Source: Carya illinoinensis (taxonomy: Eukaryota > Streptophyta > Magnoliopsida > Fagales > Juglandaceae). Taken from it: 64,000 bases of DNA. Every line of letters begins with the position of its first letter. The stretch's first letter is position 1. Of this stretch, positions 58,221-64,000 are shown in pieces. The translations under genes were made by a program, and so were the position numbers. The stretch spans positions 18,345,001 to 18,409,000 of the forward strand of contig NC_056761.1 in the NCBI RefSeq assembly GCF_018687715.1, in the 5' to 3' direction. The notes below the pieces were generated by a model. That model worked only from the letters and a program-made list of their open reading frames with translations, made no database searches and was not told the origin of the DNA.

Positions 58221-59410
58221 AACAGGTTATAGATTTTTTATGATCTTGATATAATATTGCACATGCCAATATCACTTTGATATATCTTTTGGTCGTGAAA
58301 GATAAAAATATATATTGCTTTGTACCGATATTATGCATTAATGCCACACATGCATAAAATTATAATTTTGATTCTATGTAGTATTAATGCATTGATATTC
58401 ATGATCTGTATATGGAATATATATATATATATATGAAATTGCATATGTGAATTTCTGTATATTTATGCATATGAAATTGTATTTTTTTTATAAACTCTAA
58501 ACTGTTTTTGAGATGAAACTAAATGGATGTTGTTTTCCTCAGCTTTGTTTATTAAAAAAAAAAAAAAATTCTAGCTGCTGGGTCTGGTTTTACCACCATG
58601 TGTGTGGTGGCTGTGGCTCATCGTGCTAGTGGCATAAAGGAGCTAAGAAGCCCAATCGTCGAAACACACTGTGCCAGCGGTATGGAGGAGATGGCCTTGA
58701 GGGGCAGCGTAAAGGGGCTGTATAGTCCGGAATGGGCGCCACTCAAAGCCATTTGTTGGTGGCTCTCATCGACTAAGGGGAGGTCAAGCGCCATGAGGAG
58801 GTTGAGAACCTCCTCACCGGCGTCTCTGTAACGGTAGTAGAGGTCTCCAAAGCCCACTACCGAGGTGTTTTGTGTATAATAAAAAGAAAAAAAAAGGGAA
58901 AGGGTTGAAAGGAGGTGGACCTCGACGGCGGGTGGAGGCTGGGGACGCCTTGCCGCTCTCCTCCTCGCTGGCAAGGACCACCGTGAGTTGCCGTGACCCT
59001 TGATGTGCTATGTGCTTGTTGAGGGAAGAAGAAACTACCTGGTGTGTCGCTGGTTCTTATCTAAGGAAGCATATCAATTTTATTACTTAGGTTTTCAGTA
59101 ATTGTGTAATGGGTTTGGGTTTGGGCTTGGGCCATAGGCTTTGGCCCAGTCCAAGAAAGAAAAAATGCAAACGGGTCAATGGGCCACTGATGTGGCCCAG
59201 CCCAATAATAGAACCAAAATAATAAAAAGGGGTGGGATGGGCCTGTACAGTAGGTCTGGCCCAGGTCAACATATATAGTTGACTTGGGTCTTAGTCCGAT
59301 TTTCTGAACCGGTCCGGTTTAGACCCGGACCGATCAGATTATTTTATTTTATTATTATTTTTTTAATAATATTTTTAAAAAAATTTATTTTATATACATG
59401 TTATTATTGT
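58221..59410 (+). other. Non-gag sequence where copia gag should be
   Basis: This 1.2 kb holds AT-rich sequence, then a GC-rich block (58598-58990) and a block of 'GGGCTTGGGCC'/'TGGGCCACTGATGTGGCC' words (59100-59330). No Gag, zinc knuckle or protease active site is found on either strand. Frames at 58598-58831 (+) and 58618-58974 (-) overlap and match no domain I know. Confidence 0.6.
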
Positions 59411-59417
59411 TATTTAC

Positions 59418-62400
59418 ATGTATGAAAATTTTATTATTTCTAAGGCTGAAGTTTTGGCCATAGGGACTTTTCGTTTAATTTTGAGTACTGGTCATTGTTT
59501 AGACCTTCATAATACATTTTTTGTGCCTTCTGTGAGGCGTAATTTAATTTCCCTTTCTAGATTGGACACTGATGGTTATTCCTTTTCATTTCATAATGGT
59601 AGTTTCAATTTGTTCAGAGACTCTTTATCTATTGGTTCTGGGTTTCTTTCCGATGGTCTTTATCGATTTTGTCTCGATAATTCATTTGTTCATAATACAT
59701 ATACCCATAACCATGAATTGGAACTGAAAGAAACATGACGAATGAACATTCTTATGACTTGTGGCATAAGAGATTGGGGCACATCTCCAAAGAAAAATTA
59801 GAGAGATTAGTAAAAGAAGTGATACTTCTGCATTTAGATTTTACTAATCTTGAAGCATGTGTGGATTGCATTAAAGGAAAGCAAACCAAACATACTAAGA
59901 AAGGTGACACAAGAAGTAAAGAGTTTCTTGAAATAATTTACACAGATATATGTGGACCATTCTCCACTGAATGTTTTGGTGGAGAAAAGTATTTTATCAC
60001 CTTTATAGATTATTTTTCACAGTTTGGATAAATCTATCTACTACATCAGAAATCTCAAGTTGTTTCAGTACTTGAGGTATTTCTGATGGAGGTGGAAATG
60101 CAGTTAGATAGAAAGGTAAAAATCATCAGATCGGATCGAGGTGGAGAATACTATGGAAAGTATGACGAATCGGGTCGTAACTCTGGCCCATTCGCCAAAC
60201 TTCTTGAATAGGGTGGTATTGTTACACTGTACATGATGCCAGGGACGCCACAGTAGAACAGTGTTGCTGAAAGACGTAATTAGACTTTATTGGATACGGT
60301 TAGAAGTATGGTAAGCAATTCTACCTTACCCAAGTCATCGTGGGGTGAAGCCATTAAGATGTCAACTTATATCTTAAACTGGGTTCCTAGTAAGTGAGTT
60401 CCAAAAACTCCTTTCGAGCTATGGACTGGTAGAATATCAATTTTAAGACACATGCATGTTAGGGGTTGCCTAACAGAAGTGAGACTTTACAACCCACATG
60501 AAAAGAAATTGGATCCTAGAACAGTAAGTGGATACTTTCTTGGCTACCCAGAGAGATCCAAAGGGTATAGGTTTTACTGTCCTAATCACAGTCCGAGAAT
60601 AGTGGAAACAAGGAATGCCAAATTCATTGAACTTGGCGAAATCATTGGAAAAATGGAACCTAGAGATGTGATCATTGAGGAAGTACGAGTAAATGTCCCT
60701 ATACCTACATCCTCAGAAAAGATAATGGTTCCTCTAATTGATTATCACAATGATACATTGGAACAGGGAAATGATCACCCATCTTAGAATGATAATACCA
60801 CTAATGAACCAAGTTCGGAGTTACTAGAATAGATAGTCTTATGAAGATCTCAGAGAGATCGGAGACCTGACTGCTATTTTAGCAGACTATGTGGTATATC
60901 TCCAAGAATCTGAATTTGACATTGGGACAAGTGAAGATCCACTAACGTTTTCACAAGCTATAGAAAGATGTGATTCTAGTAAATAGATCGATGTTATGAA
61001 AGAAGAGTTGAAATCCATGGATCAAAATCAAGTTTGGGATCTCGTTGAGTTGCCTGAAGGGTGTAAAAGAGTCAGGTGTCAATGGGTCTTTAAGACCAAA
61101 CGTGACTCTAAAGGTAACGTTGAACGACATAAGGCCAGACTTGTTGCTAAGGGTTTCACCCAGAAAGAAGGCATTGATTACAAAGAGACATTTTCTCCAG
61201 TATCTAAAAATGACTCTTTCAGAATCATTATGGCATTGGTGGCTCATTTTGATTTAGAGTTATACTAGATGGATGTGAAAACAGCTTTTCTAAATGGAAG
61301 TTTGGATGAAGTGGTCTACATGGAGCAGCCAAAGGGCTACTCAGAAAAGGGCAAAGATGACCTAGTATATTAGCTTAAGAAATCAATATACGGGCTCAAG
61401 CAAGCTTCCCGAAAATGGTACTTAAAGTTCAATGATACCATTACCGCCTTTGGATTTAAAGAGAACATCGTTGATCGATGTATATACCTAAAGGTCAGTG
61501 GGAGTAAGTTTATATTTTTGATCCTATGTTGATGATATCTTGCTGGCTAGTAGTGATATTGGCTTACTTTATGAAACCAATGGTTTTCTATGTAAGAAAT
61601 TTGAAATGAAAGATATGGGTGAGGTATCCTTTGTAATCTAAATTGAAATCCTCCCGGATTGAAAACAACGGCTGTTGGGATTGTCTCAAAAAAGTTATAT
61701 AGAAAGAGTTTTTGAGAGATTTGGCATGAAAAGTTGCTCATCACTTGATACTCCGATATCAAAAGGTGATAAGTTTAGCCTATCATAATGTCCTAAAACT
61801 GAGTGGGAGCATAAAGAGATGTCAAAAATCCCCTATGTTTCGGTTGTGGAGAGCTTGATATATGCATAAATTTGTACGAGACCAGACATTAGTTTTGCAA
61901 TTGGCATGCTTGGGCATTACCAGAGTAACTCAGGGATGTCTCATTGGAAAGTAGCAAAGAGGGTATTGGGATATCTGCAAGGAACTAAGGATTACCAGCT
62001 TACCTTTAGGAGAACTGACAACTTAGAGGTAACTTGATACTTAGACTCTGATTTTTTTCTGTTGTTCTGATAGTAGGAAATCTACTTCTGGATATGTTTT
62101 CCTACTAGCCGGTGGAGCGATCTCATGGAAAAGTATGAAGCAAACTATCACTGCTTCATCAACAATGGAGGCTGAGTTTGTGGCGTGCTTTGAGGCCACA
62201 TTGCATGGTTTATGGCTGAGGAACTTTATCTTAGGGCTTGGAGTTGTCGACTCTATAGACAGGCCGCTAAGAATTTATTGTGATAATTCCTCTACAGTAT
62301 TTTTCTCTAAAACTGATAGGTATTCTAAAGGTGCTAAACACATGGAGCTCAAATACCTAAGTGTTAAGGAGGAAGTGCAGAAACAAACATTGTCTATAGA

Positions 62401-62437
62401 ACATATTAATAGAGGGTCTAGTAGCGAAGCAGTTTAA
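59418..62437 (+). pseudogene. Copia-3 pol remnant: protease C-terminus to RNase H
   Basis: Pieces in order: protease end 'FFVPSVRRNLISLSRLDTDG'; integrase zinc region 'LWHKRLGHISKEKLERLV' with 'CVDCIKGKQTKHTKKG'; core 'YTDICGPF' and 'IRSDRGGEYYGK' (about 60130); an integrase C-terminal block 'GYFLGYPERSKGYRFYCPNH'; RT '[20 protein letters not shown]' (61075), '[12 protein letters not shown]' (61385) and 'YVDDILLASS' (about 61527, in a shifted frame); RNase H '[20 protein letters not shown]' and '[14 protein letters not shown]'. More than ten stops and several frameshifts are spread along it. Confidence 0.88.
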
Positions 62438-62896
62438 AGAGCATGTTGACATAATGGGTCTTATGATGTAAACATGTTATTGAGCTTGTAGATGTTTTAT
62501 TTTGGACACTTAATGATATCTATTATGGTTGTTTTGTTTCTGTTTTTTTGTCTTTCCACTTCTTTGTACATTGAATGGTTTGGAAGAATGATGACAAGAT
62601 AATGTCTACAACAGACATGAATTAGAACCCAAGGCATCACGGTATTAGCTTTAATTATCCCAATCAAAGATCATGTAAAATTAGTTACTGGTGTTGTGGT
62701 ACATGGAAGAGAATTTGTTAATTATATAATAAAGGACCGCCATGACTCGCATCAGTAGTTGATTTGATATTGATATTACAGAATTCATGTAATGTACTTT
62801 GTGCTATAAAAGTTTCAGGAAATGAATTTGTGTAGTATGGTTAATTTCCTGTAATAAACTCATGAACGGAAATATTATTTTGTGGGCATATGGGCC

Positions 62897-62907
62897 AAGT
62901 GGGAGAA
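62897..62907 (+). other. Copia-3 polypurine tract
   Basis: AAGTGGGAGAA directly precedes the 3' LTR. Confidence 0.85.
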
Positions 62908-63326
62908 TGTAAGAGTTTTTATTTAAATTCTGTGTCCCACACACCCATCTTGATAGAGTTTGAAATAATTCAAACTAATCAGATAAAAGATGAGTGATAG
63001 TAGGATAAGAAAACTCCTAAGAGATAAGATTAAAACTCTATATCTCTAATTATAGTTTGATACAAACTCTGAGATTTCTTGATGGTCAGAAATCTACAAA
63101 TAGCATTGAGGGGTTAAAAGGTTCTCACCTATAACATTAGAGTGCCTTTTGCCATTGTGAGACACTTGTGAGGCAAGGTTGTTAGGGTGATCCTTCCCTC
63201 ATAGCCAGATCTAATTCTTCATCAAACTAATAGAGAAAGGTACGAATTTATTCATCACTTTTTATTATTGTAGATCATATAAAATTGAAGATCCGTTTAT
63301 TAATGTTTATCTTAAAATATTTAACA
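62908..63326 (+). repeat. Copia-3 3' LTR
   Basis: It differs from the 5' LTR at roughly 25-30 positions by eye, so Copia-3 is older than Copia-1 or Copia-2. Confidence 0.9.
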
Positions 63327-63331
63327 ATAGA

Positions 63332-64000
63332 ACCGTAGATTGCCAAAATAAATGAACAAAGAAACAAATAGATCCAAATACGTACGTACCTGAAACTCAG
63401 TTCGTACGGCAAGAAGAAAAGCTAGCTAAGAAATAAGAAGATCCGGGCTAGCTTGCAAAGTTTGCTCGATCGGGTCTGTACGTACTAACTGCATAGCTTG
63501 GCGTATGGGCGACTATATCAAAATTGAGGCATAAGGAAAAGATTAATTAGAAGCTTAATTTGTTTTTATTTATTTTGATACAATAGTATAATAAACTATA
63601 TATTATGTTGAACATAAATACTATAAAGTTTTACTTTTTTTTAATTATGTAAGTATACACTAATTACAATTTTAAGTGTTTATTTCTTAATTATAAGGTT
63701 AATAAATTTTTATTTAATTAATGTAAAATAGTATTTCTAAATGTTTTAGTTTGTTTAGAGTCCTTTTTCTATTTTAGAAAGTGTCTTCCTTGGGAGCTAG
63801 TTAGCCTTCTAGTATTTATTATTTTCAAAATAACATTATTTTATCTATTTTTATATAATTTCTTATAGGAGTTAATAGCTTTTATTTCTTAATAAAGACT
63901 ATTAATAATTTGGTATTTAAGATCAGGCGCTCTCAAATGATGTGGGGGACCTTAGATAATTTAATTTGCCCAACTTGTTAATTAAGCATTGAGCCGCTAA
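63332..64000. other. No gene recognised
   Basis: Unique-looking sequence to about 63540, then AT-rich DNA to the window end. On the minus strand a donor-like TTTCAG|GTACGTACG lies at 63389, which could end an exon or leader of a gene read leftwards, but no coding signal supports it. Confidence 0.4.

Larger units (their letters stand above)
57789..63326 (+). mobile_element. Copia-3: decayed Ty1/copia element lacking gag
   Basis: LTRs of 418 bp (57789-58206) and 419 bp (62908-63326) start TGTAAGAGTTTT and end TTTAACA. Flanks acaga (57784-57788) and ataga (63327-63331) are a 5-bp duplication with one change. The primer site and purine tract are in place. The recognisable coding part starts only in the second half of the protease (about 59418), and pol has many stops. 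The part that should hold gag is unrelated sequence. Confidence 0.92.

Overview
The window reads as nuclear DNA of a flowering plant, most likely a eudicot. The grounds are Ty1/copia and Ty3/gypsy LTR retrotransposons with initiator-Met or Asp tRNA primer sites, L1-type LINEs carrying an RNase H domain, AT-rich U-rich introns, and a COMT-type plant O-methyltransferase gene. I cannot name the species. Almost everything here is transposable element, much of it nested. Only one host gene is recognisable, and it is dead.

Layout, left to right. (1) 1-3658: a 51-bp tandem array rich in CTCGAG cores, then a decayed 5'-truncated LINE (LINE-A, +). (2) 3730-6220: a solo LTR with a perfect 5-bp target duplication. 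(3) 6659-11834: a full-length Ty1/copia element (Copia-1, +) directly upstream of the O-methyltransferase gene. (4) 12017-19563: the O-methyltransferase pseudogene, split in its first exon by a second copia element (Copia-2, -, 12600-17896) and carrying an inverted-repeat MITE in an intron. (5) 19766-21548: a LINE 3' fragment (LINE-B, +) with a 17-bp duplication just past the O-methyltransferase 3' end. (6) 22015-34437: a nest in which a LINE fragment (LINE-C, -) is split by a roughly 3.1-kb unidentified element carrying promoter-like sequence and phased exons, itself split by a Ty3/gypsy chromovirus-like element (Gypsy-1, -, 23284-31088). (7) 34562-42740: a second member of that family (Gypsy-2, -). 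(8) 43167-57645: a three-layer nest of a MITE, split by a solo LTR (43221-57543), split by an Athila-like element (44601-55907, -). (9) 57789-63326: a decayed copia element (Copia-3, +) without a recognisable gag. (10) The last 670 bp hold no recognised gene.

All seven LTR insertions (five full elements and two solo LTRs) could be bounded to the base from LTR ends plus target duplications: ctctt, tacat, gcggc, acctc, tgata, cttaa nested in gatat, and acaga/ataga. No LTR element is coding-intact. Copia-1 and the pol of Gypsy-1 are closest, with two and one in-frame stops respectively.

The most interesting signal is a short (98-103 nt) U-rich GT-AG segment at the same place in Gypsy-1 and Gypsy-2, between the Gag zinc knuckle and the protease. 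Removing it restores the gag-to-protease reading frame in both copies, while reading through it stops within 3-5 codons. It looks like a real intron separating Gag from Pro-Pol. Ogre elements are known to have a gag-pol intron; I do not recall one described for chromoviruses. Second is the unidentified element with a TATA box, a CT-rich leader and three phase-compatible exons.
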